Assembly (NCBI RefSeq): GCF_024345795.1
Contig: NZ_JAGQBU010000010.1
Coordinates: 38,120 to 102,119 of the forward strand
Source: Synechococcus sp. J7-Johnson
Lineage (GTDB): Bacteria > Cyanobacteriota > Cyanobacteriia > PCC-6307 > Cyanobiaceae
Reading direction: 5' to 3'
Length of the DNA stretch: 64,000 nucleotides
Made by a program: the position numbers and the translations under genes
Shown: positions 1 through 7,928 of the stretch, piece by piece
Layout of the letters: each line of letters begins with the position of its first letter
How positions within the stretch are numbered: position 1 is the first letter of the stretch
The notes under the pieces: generated by a model
What the model was told of the DNA's origin: nothing
What the model saw: the letters and a program-made list of their open reading frames with translations, nothing else
The model's database searches: none

Positions 1-810
1 GACGGCCGCAAACCCCGCAGCAGTGGTGCCGTCAGGCTGGCATACGGCGCCGAGCAGCTGGACGTGGCCGGCTGCATCGAAGAGGCGGCGGAACGCACGA
101 TCCAGCATCTCGATTACGCCCCGATCGCCACCGGCCGCTACACCTGCGTGTTCAGCCCTGAAGCCTTCCTCGATCTGATCGGCGCCTTCAGCGGCCTGTT
201 CAATGCCCGCGCCGTGCTCGATGGCGTCAGCCTCAGTCAGCGCGACTCCCTCGGCAGCCAGCTGGCAGTGCCCTTCCTCTCCATCCACGACAACGGTCTG
301 CACCCCGGCAACATCGGCGCCACCAGCTTCGATGGTGAGGGCACACCCGTGGCACGGCTGCCTCTGCTGGAGGGCGGCATCCTGCGGAACTTCCTGCACT
401 CGGAAGCCACCGCCCGCGCCTTCGGTGTGGCCCCTACAGGCCATGCCGGCCTGGGGGCCAAGGTGTCGGTGGGACCGCACTGGTTCGAGATCGGCCCGGC
501 TGGCAGCACAGGCGAGCAGGCGGGAGCGGCGAACCTCGATCGCTTCAGCCAGGACGGCATCGTCTGGATTGATTCCCTCTCGGCCCTGCACGCCGGCGTC
601 AAGGCCAGTCAGGGATCGTTCTCCCTCCCCTTCGATGGCTGGTTGATCCAGGGTGGTGAAGCCCGCTCGATCGAAGCCGCCACCGTGGCCGGCGACATTC
701 GCGCCGTGCTCAAGGGCCTGGTGGGCTTCGAGGGGCAAGCCAAGGTCACCCCCGATGGGATCTGCCCTCTGGTGTGGGTGGATGAACTCTCGATCACCGG
801 CGACGCCTGA
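1..810 (+). CDS. TldD/PmbA family metalloprotease-like protein, C-terminal part
   Basis: The gene enters from the left edge and is open from base 1, so the N-terminal part is missing. The roughly 269 visible residues match the C-terminal half of the TldD/PmbA family, including the run FLSIHDNGLHPGN, a central HSEATARAFG stretch and the final GLVGFEGQAKVTPDGICP region. In other bacteria TldD and PmbA form a protease complex that processes peptides and degrades some antitoxins; the substrate here is unknown. The stop lies 24 bases before fmt on the same strand, so the two may be cotranscribed. PmbA is more likely than TldD because TldD normally carries the HExxxH metal motif, but that region is not in the window. 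Confidence 0.85.
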   Translation, partial: DGRKPRSSGAVRLAYGAEQLDVAGCIEEAAERTIQHLDYAPIATGRYTCVFSPEAFLDLIGAFSGLFNARAVLDGVSLSQRDSLGSQLAVPFLSIHDNGLHPGNIGATSFDGEGTPVARLPLLEGGILRNFLHSEATARAFGVAPTGHAGLGAKVSVGPHWFEIGPAGSTGEQAGAANLDRFSQDGIVWIDSLSALHAGVKASQGSFSLPFDGWLIQGGEARSIEAATVAGDIRAVLKGLVGFEGQAKVTPDGICPLVWVDELSITGDA

Positions 811-834
811 GGGCTGAGGCCTGAGGATCAGGGG

Positions 835-1890
835 ATGAAGATCCTGTTCTGGGGCACCCCGGCCTACGCGGTGACCAGCCTTGAGGCGTTGATGGCGGCG
901 GGCCATGAGCTGGTGGGGGTGGTGAGCCAGCCCGATCGCCGCCGCGGCAGGGGCTCGGCTCTGGTGCCCTCGCCGGTCAAGGCGAGAGCCCTGGAGCTGG
1001 GGTTGCCGGTGTTCACCCCCAGCAGGATCCGGCGTGAACCCGAGCTGCAGGCCCAGCTGGCGGCCATGGGGGCAGAGGCCTCCGTGGTGGTGGCCTTCGG
1101 ACAACTGCTGCCACACGAAGTGCTGGCCGTGCCGCCGCTGGGCTGCTGGAACGGACACGGTTCGCTGCTGTCCCGCTGGCGCGGCGCCGCCCCGATTCAG
1201 TGGTGTCTGATCGAAGGCGACGCTGAGACCGGCGTGGGGATCATGGCCATGGAGGAAGGCCTCGACACAGGACCGGTGCTGCTGGAGCGGCGTCTGACGA
1301 TCGGCCTGCTCGAGAACGCGACGCAACTGGGGGCGCGTCTGAGCCAGCTAACCGCTGAGTTGATAGTGGAGGCCATGCCGCGGATTGCCGCCGCCGGACC
1401 TGGCCCTGAGGCCGAGCGCTGGCGGCGGCTGGGCGTGCGGCCCCAGGGGGAGGAGGGCATCACCTATGCGCGCCTGCTGCAGAAAGACGACTACGCGATC
1501 TGCTGGGACGCCCCAGCCCTGACCATCCACCGGCGCGTGCTGGGCCTGCACCCTGGCGCTTACACCAGCTGGCGGGGCAAGCGACTGAAGCTGTTGGCCA
1601 GCGAACCGCTGGTCGGGCGTCTGGCCGATCAGCTCAGCCCCGAGGGGACAGCACTGGCGGAACGCTGGGGCCTGCCGGCGGAGGCGGCCCCTGCTGGCGA
1701 GGCTTCAGGTGATAGCGCGGCAGTTGCGCCCGGCACGGTGCTTGAGCTGGTTGAACGGACTGGCGTGGTGGTGGCCACGGCCGGTTGCCCGTTGCTGATC
1801 CGCGAGGCTCAGCTGGAGGGAAAGGGGGCCAGCGAGGGTCAGGCGTTACTCCAACAGCTGAATGCATCTGTAGGGGAGAGGCTGGGCTGA
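835..1890 (+). CDS. fmt: Methionyl-tRNA formyltransferase
   Basis: Fmt transfers a formyl group from 10-formyl-tetrahydrofolate to the initiator Met-tRNA in the cytoplasm. The protein has 351 residues, slightly longer than usual. It starts with the formyltransferase fold (LFWGTPAYAV, residues 4-13) and keeps the catalytic triad as N106, H108 and D144. The loop normally written SLLP reads SLLS here, with Ser at 113, followed by the conserved RWRGAAPIQ. The C-terminal domain (about 205-351) ends with the typical LLIREAQLEGKG block, and an alanine-rich insertion lies near residues 283-300. The 3' end overlaps a decayed toxin gene on the other strand. Confidence 0.96.
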   Translation: MKILFWGTPAYAVTSLEALMAAGHELVGVVSQPDRRRGRGSALVPSPVKARALELGLPVFTPSRIRREPELQAQLAAMGAEASVVVAFGQLLPHEVLAVPPLGCWNGHGSLLSRWRGAAPIQWCLIEGDAETGVGIMAMEEGLDTGPVLLERRLTIGLLENATQLGARLSQLTAELIVEAMPRIAAAGPGPEAERWRRLGVRPQGEEGITYARLLQKDDYAICWDAPALTIHRRVLGLHPGAYTSWRGKRLKLLASEPLVGRLADQLSPEGTALAERWGLPAEAAPAGEASGDSAAVAPGTVLELVERTGVVVATAGCPLLIREAQLEGKGASEGQALLQQLNASVGERLG

Positions 1891-2104
1891 AGCTGAGCTG
1901 CGTAGGAGCTGAAGACGGCATCGGCGCTGAGGAGGGTGAGGTCCTCGCTGATCGCCTGGCGATCAGCAGGCGGTCGAAAGGATCCCGGTGGTGGGGTGGC
2001 AGGCCGTCCAGGCAGAAATCGATCAGCTCTCGGCTGATCGGACCAAGCCGTGCGTCGTCCGCTATGGCCCAGTGGAAGGCATGGGTGTCCAGCAGGATCC
2101 ACAT
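1839..2104 (-). pseudogene. Decayed VapC-like PIN-domain toxin
   Basis: Read on the minus strand, the segment begins with ATG at 2104 and encodes MWILLDTHAFHWAIADD, the start of a PIN-domain RNase of the VapC type. It then jumps directly to LPPHHRDPFDRLLIA, which normally lies far downstream, so roughly the middle third of the gene is deleted. Just after LLIA the reading frame shifts, and the natural continuation (QAISEDLTLLSADAVF) appears in another frame, ending at 1839 inside the fmt tail. Deletion plus frameshift means no active toxin can be made. That this was once a toxin is inference from the family pattern. Confidence 0.75.
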
Positions 2105-2256
2105 CAGGGCTGCTCGAAAAGGTCGAGGATCAGCGGGCTGTCGTCGTCGATTGAGGCCGGCACACGAAAGCTCCCCTTGGCAACGCCGAGGCGGCGCTGC
2201 TGAATGGCTGGCCGCAGGCTGGTGAGCGAGCAACGGGGCGAGGCATGGAGGCCCAT
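2104..2256 (-). pseudogene. Relic of a VapB/Phd-like antitoxin
   Basis: Directly upstream of the PIN relic, and ending in a TGATG overlap with its start codon, is a minus-strand open stretch whose last 30 codons read RRLGVAKGSFRVP followed by DSPLILDLFEQP. This resembles the C-terminal tail of Phd/VapB-type antitoxins, with the RxGxAKG motif and an acidic hydrophobic end that binds the toxin. The N-terminal DNA-binding part is not recognisable upstream; the nearest ATG at 2256 gives only 50 residues. The one-base overlap is the usual arrangement of antitoxin-toxin operons and supports the reading. Confidence 0.55.
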
Positions 2257-2640
2257 GGACGAGACCAGACCAGGTGGTACGCGACCGCCCGTTCAGCCTC
2301 TTCCCCAGCTTGTGCTGCTGCTTCGCCGCGCTGGCCGCCACCAGAGTTAAACCAGGGCAGGGGGACGGGCTTCATCTCCCTGCCGGAATCGCAGGCCCTC
2401 GGCCTATGCATTCACGGAGCTGGAGCTGGCCCATGGCTCGGCCCGGTTGTAGCAACCGGGGCGGCCCGGTGCTTATCCGCGAAGCGCAACTGTGGGCACA
2501 GGCGGGGGATCTGATGGGGTCAGACGGGTTGCCTCATCCGAACCATCCACCTGGGTCCGGGTAGGAGGAGCTGATGCCGGGCATCCGGAGAAATCGGGCT
2601 ACTCAATCAGCTCAGGTTTGTTGAATCTGCCAACCCCAGA
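2257..2640. other. Gap without a convincing gene; short fmt-like fragment
   Basis: No open frame here looks like a protein. At 2466-2492 on the plus strand nine codons read PVLIREAQL, almost identical to PLLIREAQL in the C-terminal part of fmt (1789-1815). The 27 bases differ at five positions, four of them third-codon positions. This may be a remnant of an old duplicated copy or chance. The rest is unassigned. Confidence 0.4.
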
Positions 2641-3906
2641 TCAGCCCCGACCCCGGGGCCGGCTTTCGCGCGAGAGCGGCTGGCTGCGGGGAGAGCTGCT
2701 GCGGGGACTGTTGCGCCTGGGGGCTGGGGAGCCGGAGCCACGGCGGCCGCCCTTGCCCCGACCACCACTGAGGTCGAGGGGGGGGGCTGAAAGGATGGTG
2801 GGCTCGAAGCCGGGGATCTCCGCCCGGGGCAGGGAGTTGCCGATCACTTTCTCGATCGCCCGCAGCAATTCGTGTTCCTCGGCAGCCACCAGGGAGAGGG
2901 CATGGCCGCTCTGGCCGGCCCGCCCGGTGCGTCCGATGCGGTGCACGTAGTCCTCTGCCACGTTGGGCAGATCCAGGTTCACCACGTGGGGAAGCTGCTC
3001 GATGTCGAGGCCGCGAGCGGCCAGATCGGTGGCCACCAGCACCCGCAGCTCACCGCTCTTGAAGCTGGCCAGGGCCCTGGTGCGGGCACCCTGGCTCTTG
3101 TTGCCGTGGATGGCCATAGCGGCCACGCCCTCCTGGCTCAGGCGTTCCGCCAGCCGGTTGGCGCCGTGCTTGGTGCGCGAAAACACCAGCACCTGCTGCC
3201 AGTCGTTGCTGCGGATCAGGTGGGAGAGCAGATCGCCCTTGCGCGCCATGTCACAGGGGTGCATCACCTGCTCCACCAAGGGGGCCGCCCTGTTCTCGGG
3301 GGTGGCCTGCAGCTGCACGGGCTGGTGAAGAAGCCCGTGGGCAAGCTTGCGGATCGAGGGGTTGAAGGTGGCGGAGAACAGCAGGTTCTGGCGCTTGGGC
3401 GGCAGCAGGGCCAGGATCTTCTGGATGTCGCGGATGAAGCCCATGTCGAGCATGCGATCGGCTTCATCAAGCACCAGGATCTCGAGCCGGTCGAAGCGGA
3501 TCGCGTTCTGCTGGTAGAGGTCCATCAGGCGGCCGGGGGTGGCCACCAGCACATCAGCGCCGCGGCGCAGCCGCTGCATCTGGGGGTTGACCTTGACGCC
3601 ACCGAACACCACATCGCCGCGCAGGTCGAGGAAGCGGCCATAGGCCTGGACGCTCTCTGCCACCTGGGCCGCCAGCTCGCGGGTGGGGGTGAGCACAAGG
3701 GCGCGCACCTGGTTGTTGCGGGCATGGGGCCCGTGGCGCAGCCGCTCCAGCATCGGCAACGTGAACCCGGCTGTCTTGCCGGTCCCGGTCTGGGCGGCGG
3801 CCATCACATCACGGCCGCTGAGCACGGCCGGAATCGACTGCACCTGGATCTGTGACGGACAGGTGTAGCCCTTTAGCGCGATGGCCTTGAGCAGTGGCTC
3901 GGACAA
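2641..3906 (-). CDS. DEAD-box ATP-dependent RNA helicase, RhlE-like
   Basis: The protein carries the full helicase core: Q motif region GYTCPSQIQ, motif [19 protein letters not shown] in [27 protein letters not shown] and HRIGRTGR. After the second RecA-like domain comes a basic tail of about 45 residues rich in Gly, Arg and Ser, typical of RhlE proteins and likely to bind RNA. Such helicases remodel RNA duplexes in ribosome assembly and mRNA decay. The start is problematic. The only ordinary codon is TTG at 3906, but the preceding in-frame codons (DFASFG) belong to the conserved helicase N-terminus. The frame stays open to 4044 with no ATG, GTG or TTG, so the real start is probably an unusual codon upstream. 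Confidence 0.93.
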   Translation of the reverse strand: MSEPLLKAIALKGYTCPSQIQVQSIPAVLSGRDVMAAAQTGTGKTAGFTLPMLERLRHGPHARNNQVRALVLTPTRELAAQVAESVQAYGRFLDLRGDVVFGGVKVNPQMQRLRRGADVLVATPGRLMDLYQQNAIRFDRLEILVLDEADRMLDMGFIRDIQKILALLPPKRQNLLFSATFNPSIRKLAHGLLHQPVQLQATPENRAAPLVEQVMHPCDMARKGDLLSHLIRSNDWQQVLVFSRTKHGANRLAERLSQEGVAAMAIHGNKSQGARTRALASFKSGELRVLVATDLAARGLDIEQLPHVVNLDLPNVAEDYVHRIGRTGRAGQSGHALSLVAAEEHELLRAIEKVIGNSLPRAEIPGFEPTILSAPPLDLSGGRGKGGRRGSGSPAPRRNSPRSSSPRSQPLSRESRPRGRG

Positions 3907-4451
3907 CCCGAAGGAGGCGAAATCCTGGACCGGGCTTCCGGAGGCGGCTGGATCTGCCCCTGAAACGGTCGGGCTGATCTGCTCCTCTCCCGGAGCTGGG
4001 TGGGTCAGACGGGAAATCGGAGCAGTCCTCGGAAGACGCTTACCCTAAGAGAACGGGGCTGTGACGATGAGAACAGCGGCCAGACCCTGGGATCCATGTC
4101 TTGATGCGGCGATGATTCCCACCTTCTCCAGCCGTGGTCGTCCAGGCACTGCAGAGGCTGCCTACTGGCGGCGGCATCCACCGACATCCTGGAAAGCGAG
4201 CCAGGCCCTGCTTACCACAGGGGTTGTGATTGAAGCGGGTGCGGAGAGTTCGGTGTTTCCTCGACCAGTTCAGGACTCAGCAGTTCAGGCGACAACTGTT
4301 CTGCCGACACCCGCACAGGCCAGGCAGCCACAGCTGAGCGAAGACACAGGCAGAGAGTTGCTCATGCTGCTGGTCTGGGCTGCGGTCGTGCTGATCGATG
4401 CGGCCATGGCCCTGAGGGAACTGGCTGCGCCATGGTCAGCACTCCTGCAAG
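3907..4451. other. Intergenic region between helicase and pnt operon
   Basis: About 540 bases separate the helicase start from the pntB terminator. The first part (to 4044, minus strand) is probably the true N-terminus of the helicase. A plus-strand frame 4061-4537 encodes 158 residues, with a hydrophobic stretch LLMLLVWAAVVLIDAAMAL near its end, but it runs through the pnt terminator, has no recognisable domain and a skewed composition. I do not call it a gene. Confidence 0.4.
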
Positions 4452-4494
4452 AAAAAGCCCCGTGGAGCCGCCGCCAAAAGCAGACCCACGGGGC
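4452..4494 (-). terminator. Intrinsic terminator of the pnt operon
   Basis: GCCCCGTGG at 4457-4465 pairs perfectly with CCACGGGGC at 4486-4494. Read on the minus strand the hairpin is followed by five T residues (4456-4452). It lies about 70 bases past the pntB stop, in the right orientation. A second inverted repeat, GGCAGGCC/GGCCTGCC at 4509-4533, lies between the stop codon and this hairpin. Confidence 0.85.
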
Positions 4495-4561
4495 AATCAG
4501 AGGGAGCTGGCAGGCCCAGGTGGCCGGCCTGCCCTGAGTAAGGAGGCGAAGTGCCTCTGGC

Positions 4562-5977
4562 TCAGCGGGCGCTGCCAGAGCCGACAGCAACCTTGCCCAC
4601 ACCAATGGAGCGCAGCTCCTGGAGCAGGCTCTGCAGCACCTGCTTGGCGTCCCCGAACACCATCGAGGTCTGGGGCAGCTCGAACAGATCGTTGCGGATG
4701 CCGGCGTATCCGGAGCCGAGGCTGCGCTTGACCACAAACACAGTGCGGGCCTGATCAACCTCCAGGACCGGCATGCCGTACAGAGGGCTGGCCGGGTCGC
4801 TCTTGGCTCGCGGGTTGACCACATCATTGGCCCCCAGGACGATCACCACATCGGTGCGCGGGAAGTCGGGGTTGATGTCATCCATCTCCACCAGCTGGTC
4901 GTAAGGCACATCGGCCTCAGCCAGCAGCACATTCATGTGCCCGGGCATCCGGCCGGCCACCGGGTGGATGGCGTAGCGCACCTCAATGCCGTGCTGCTCG
5001 AGCAGGCGGGCGAGCTCCTTGAGGCTGTGCTGGGCCTGGGCTACGGCCAGTCCATAGCCGGGCACGAAGATCACACGCTCAGCCGCCTCCAGGGTGAGGG
5101 CACATTCCTCCGGGCTGCAGGAGGTGACGTTGGTGTACTCCTCACGTCCGCCGGCGCCATCACCGGCGTCGCTCGACCCGGCTCCCAGGGCGCCGCCGAA
5201 CAGCACCGAAGTGAGTGAGCGGTTCATGGCCGTGCACATCACCTGGGTGAGAATCAGACCGGCCGCTCCCACCATGGCGCCCGCCACGATCAGCAGCTCA
5301 CTGCCCACCACGAAACCAGCGGCAGCAGCAGCCACTCCTGAATAGGAATTGAGCAGGGAGATCACCACCGGCATGTCGGCGCCGCCAACGGGAAGGGTGA
5401 GGCCCACTCCCAGCAGCAGCGACAGCACGGTGAGGGGGATCAGGGCCACCGCCATGCCCTTGAGCACCAGCACGCAGCAGACCAAGCAGGCCACTGCCAG
5501 AAGGATGTTCACCGCATGGCGCTGGGGCCTAAGGGTCCAGCCGGGTGTGCCCAGCCACTCCTGCAGCTTGCCCATCGCCACCAGCGAGCCACTGAAGGTG
5601 ATCGCACCCACCAGGACCGACACCAGGACCGACACCTGGCCCACCAGGTTCAGCGGCGTGGGCAGTTGCACCGCACCGATCGCCACCAGCAGCGACGACA
5701 TGCCGCCGCAGCCATTGAAGAGTGCCACCGTTTCGGGCATGGAGGTCATCGCCACCCTCAGGGCAAGCACAGCCCCGAGGCCTCCGCCGACGGCCAGCCC
5801 CAGCAGCATCCAGGGCCAGCCGCCCAGACCCTGCTGCAGCAGCAGTCCGACAACCGCCAGGCCGATGGCCAGGGCGGCGAGGCCGTTGGCGGTGCGGGCC
5901 GTACGGATCTTGGCCAGGCCCTTGAGCCCGAAGGCGAGCAGCAGCACCGAGCCCAGTTCGATCGAGAGTTCAACCAT
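4562..5977 (-). CDS. pntB: NAD(P) transhydrogenase subunit beta
   Basis: PntB is the membrane and NADP(H)-binding subunit of proton-translocating transhydrogenase, which couples proton flow to hydride transfer between NAD(H) and NADP(H). The 471 residues start with about nine hydrophobic segments (residues 1-265), followed by the soluble NADP-binding domain III. That domain contains VIFVPGYGLAVAQAQH, the GRMPGHMNVLLAEADVPYD block and VVIVLGANDVVNPRA. Length and order fit the family. The start ATG overlaps the stop of the upstream small alpha subunit by one base (TGATG), so translation is probably coupled. A hairpin terminator follows. Confidence 0.97.
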   Translation of the reverse strand: MVELSIELGSVLLLAFGLKGLAKIRTARTANGLAALAIGLAVVGLLLQQGLGGWPWMLLGLAVGGGLGAVLALRVAMTSMPETVALFNGCGGMSSLLVAIGAVQLPTPLNLVGQVSVLVSVLVGAITFSGSLVAMGKLQEWLGTPGWTLRPQRHAVNILLAVACLVCCVLVLKGMAVALIPLTVLSLLLGVGLTLPVGGADMPVVISLLNSYSGVAAAAAGFVVGSELLIVAGAMVGAAGLILTQVMCTAMNRSLTSVLFGGALGAGSSDAGDGAGGREEYTNVTSCSPEECALTLEAAERVIFVPGYGLAVAQAQHSLKELARLLEQHGIEVRYAIHPVAGRMPGHMNVLLAEADVPYDQLVEMDDINPDFPRTDVVIVLGANDVVNPRAKSDPASPLYGMPVLEVDQARTVFVVKRSLGSGYAGIRNDLFELPQTSMVFGDAKQVLQSLLQELRSIGVGKVAVGSGSAR

Positions 5978-6273
5978 CAGTTCGCCTCCCTGCGGCGGAA
6001 CATCGCCAGCATCCGGTCAGTCACGAGAAAGCCGCCCACCACGTTGAAGAGGGCAAAACCAAGGGCCACCGCACCGATCAGCTTCAGGGCCGGGGTGGGG
6101 GCCTCACCGATCAGTGCCAGGGCCGCTAGCAGGGTGATACCGCTGATGGCATTGGCTCCTGACATCAACGGGGTGTGCAGGGTGGGAGGCACCTTGCCGA
6201 TCAGTTCAAGCCCAAGCAGGCTGCCGAGCACCAGCACCCAGAGGGCGGAGGTGCCGCTGAGAGGAACGCTCAT
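5977..6273 (-). CDS. NAD(P) transhydrogenase alpha subunit, membrane part (split)
   Basis: This 98-residue protein is the membrane segment that in Escherichia coli forms the C-terminal end of PntA. It has three to four hydrophobic helices and the conserved run TPLMSGANAISGITL. In cyanobacteria the alpha subunit is commonly split in two, as seen here. I chose the ATG at 6273 because it overlaps the stop of the upstream NAD-binding subunit by four bases (ATGA); a longer in-frame start at 6300 would lie inside that gene. It is the middle gene of the three-gene pnt operon. Confidence 0.93.
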   Translation of the reverse strand: MSVPLSGTSALWVLVLGSLLGLELIGKVPPTLHTPLMSGANAISGITLLAALALIGEAPTPALKLIGAVALGFALFNVVGGFLVTDRMLAMFRRREAN

Positions 6274-7433
6274 GCCGTCACCTCTTCGAGGCTGGGCCAC
6301 AGTTCGGGCCTACGGCAGGCGCCCTGATGGGAAATCAGGCAGGGGTCAAGCAATGGATCCTCGGGGTTGAGTTGAAGGCCGTCGTCGCAGAACAGGGGCT
6401 CGAGGAAAGCCGCCAGGTTGCGCGCGTAGAGGGCGCTGGCGTGGTGGGGAACCGAAGCGGGCAGGTTGGAGGAGCCGATGATGCGCACCCCGCCGATCTC
6501 GACGGTGCGATCCGGCTGGCTGCCGGCGCAGTTGCCGCCGGTCGACACGGCCAGATCGACCACCACGGATCCGGGGCGCAGCGCCTTGAGCATCTCCTCG
6601 GTGATCAGCAGTGGCGCGGGCCGGCCAGGCACCTGGGCAGTGGTGATCACAGCGTCGGCTTCGGAGAGGTGTGTGGTGAGCTGCTGGCGCTGTGCCTCCA
6701 GGAAGGCAGCTCCGGCCTCGCGGGCATAGCCGCCGGTTTCACCCGGGGCCTCCCGGCTGGGGGGATCGATGAAGCGTGCCCCCAGGGATTCCACCTGTTC
6801 CTTCGCGGCCGCCCGCACATCGCTCACCTTCACCATCGCGCCGAGGCGGCGGGCGGTGGCTACGGCCTGCAGACCGGCCACACCGGCCCCGAGCACCAAC
6901 ACCTTGGCTGGCTGAACCGTGCCGGCGGCGGTCATCAGCATCGGGAAGAAGCGATCCAGTTCAGCGGCCGCCAGGAGCACCGCCTTGTAGCCGGCGATGT
7001 TGGCCTGGGAAGAGAGCACATCCATCGACTGGGCGCGGCTGATGCGCGGCAGCAACTCCAGGGCCAGGGTCGAGAGCCCACGGCTGTTGAGGCGCTCGAT
7101 CAGAGCCCGGTTCAGATAGGGATCCAGCAGACCCACCAGCAGGGAGCCGGAAGCCAGCCGCTCAAGCCCGCCACTGCCACCTTCATGGTCCTGAAGGGGC
7201 GGTTGCACGCAAAGCACCACTTCGGCGGCGCTCCAGGTGTCGGAGCAGCCCTTGACCACGATCGAGGCACCAGCTTCGATGAAGACCTCGTCGTTGAATC
7301 CGGCCTCCAGACCTGCGCCCGATTCGATGAACACCTCGGAGTTCTTCGCCACCAGGCGGCGCACCGTCTCCGGTGTGGCGGCGACACGCCTCTCCCCACC
7401 CCGGCTTTCCGCAGGAACCAAGACCCTGACCAC
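6270..7433 (-). CDS. pntA: NAD(P) transhydrogenase alpha subunit, NAD-binding part
   Basis: This is the soluble NAD(H)-binding domain I of the transhydrogenase, related to alanine dehydrogenase. The 387 residues begin VPAESRGGERRVAATPETV, contain RISRAQSMDVLSSQANIAG (about 130-148) and a nucleotide-binding loop VLGAGVAGLQA (180-190). The start is a GTG at 7433. It is the first gene of the operon, with the membrane half of alpha and then beta following in overlapping frames. The enzyme would balance NADPH and NADH pools across a cytoplasmic or thylakoid membrane; which membrane cannot be told from sequence. Confidence 0.96.
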   Translation of the reverse strand: MVRVLVPAESRGGERRVAATPETVRRLVAKNSEVFIESGAGLEAGFNDEVFIEAGASIVVKGCSDTWSAAEVVLCVQPPLQDHEGGSGGLERLASGSLLVGLLDPYLNRALIERLNSRGLSTLALELLPRISRAQSMDVLSSQANIAGYKAVLLAAAELDRFFPMLMTAAGTVQPAKVLVLGAGVAGLQAVATARRLGAMVKVSDVRAAAKEQVESLGARFIDPPSREAPGETGGYAREAGAAFLEAQRQQLTTHLSEADAVITTAQVPGRPAPLLITEEMLKALRPGSVVVDLAVSTGGNCAGSQPDRTVEIGGVRIIGSSNLPASVPHHASALYARNLAAFLEPLFCDDGLQLNPEDPLLDPCLISHQGACRRPELWPSLEEVTA

Positions 7434-7642
7434 AGACGACTCCGGCGATCCTCACTATCCCTATTCATGGACAGAGCGCGGGAGGGGCGCAAGTCAGCAT
7501 TGGACGTTGTGTTCAAGCCACCACACAGGCGCTGGTTCGGCCCCGTCTGCCGTGGCGATGGCAGCCCACTGTCACGAGGGCTACCCCACAGCGGGCACGC
7601 GTTGCCTAGCAAGTGTGGGCAATCCTGAGCTGATCCCCAGCC

Positions 7643-7924
7643 ATGGCCTCCTTCACCATCACCCTGGAAGACGGCAAGTCGTTCAGTTGCCCCGACGATC
7701 AGTACATCCTCGATGCCGCCGAGGAGCAGTCAATCGATCTGCCCTACTCCTGCCGCGCCGGGGCCTGCAGCACCTGCGCCGGCAAGATCCTCTCGGGCAG
7801 CGTTGATCAATCCGATCAGAGCTTCCTCGATGACGAGCAGATCGCCGAGGGCTTCGCGCTGCTTTGCGTCAGCTACCCCCTCGCCGACTGCACGATCAAG
7901 CCAAACGTCGAAGACGACCTCTGA
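7643..7924 (+). CDS. petF: Plant-type [2Fe-2S] ferredoxin
   Basis: The 93-residue acidic protein has the beta-grasp ferredoxin sequence with cluster ligands at C37, C42, C45 ([12 protein letters not shown]) and C75 (LLCVSYP). Such ferredoxins carry electrons from photosystem I to ferredoxin-NADP reductase, nitrite reductase and other enzymes in the cytoplasm. The start ATG at 7643 gives the usual [10 protein letters not shown] opening. It is transcribed away from the pnt operon, with about 210 bases between the two starts that presumably hold both promoters, and its stop is 4 bases from the convergent malic enzyme stop. Several ferredoxin paralogues exist in cyanobacteria, so whether it is the main photosynthetic one is uncertain. 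Confidence 0.95.
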   Translation: MASFTITLEDGKSFSCPDDQYILDAAEEQSIDLPYSCRAGACSTCAGKILSGSVDQSDQSFLDDEQIAEGFALLCVSYPLADCTIKPNVEDDL

Positions 7925-7928
7925 GCCA

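Noticed and set aside
4061..4537. 158-codon plus-strand frame between helicase and pntB
   Set aside because: It runs through the pntB terminator hairpin, has no family and its composition is poor, apart from one hydrophobic stretch.
5612..5640. Short duplicated 12-base unit in pntB
   Set aside because: It encodes a natural Val-Leu-Val-Ser repeat in a membrane helix and fits the family.
6327..7628. 433-codon open frame on the plus strand opposite pntA
   Set aside because: The minus strand carries clear transhydrogenase motifs; the plus frame is His/Gly/Gln-rich, as expected for a shadow of a high-GC gene.
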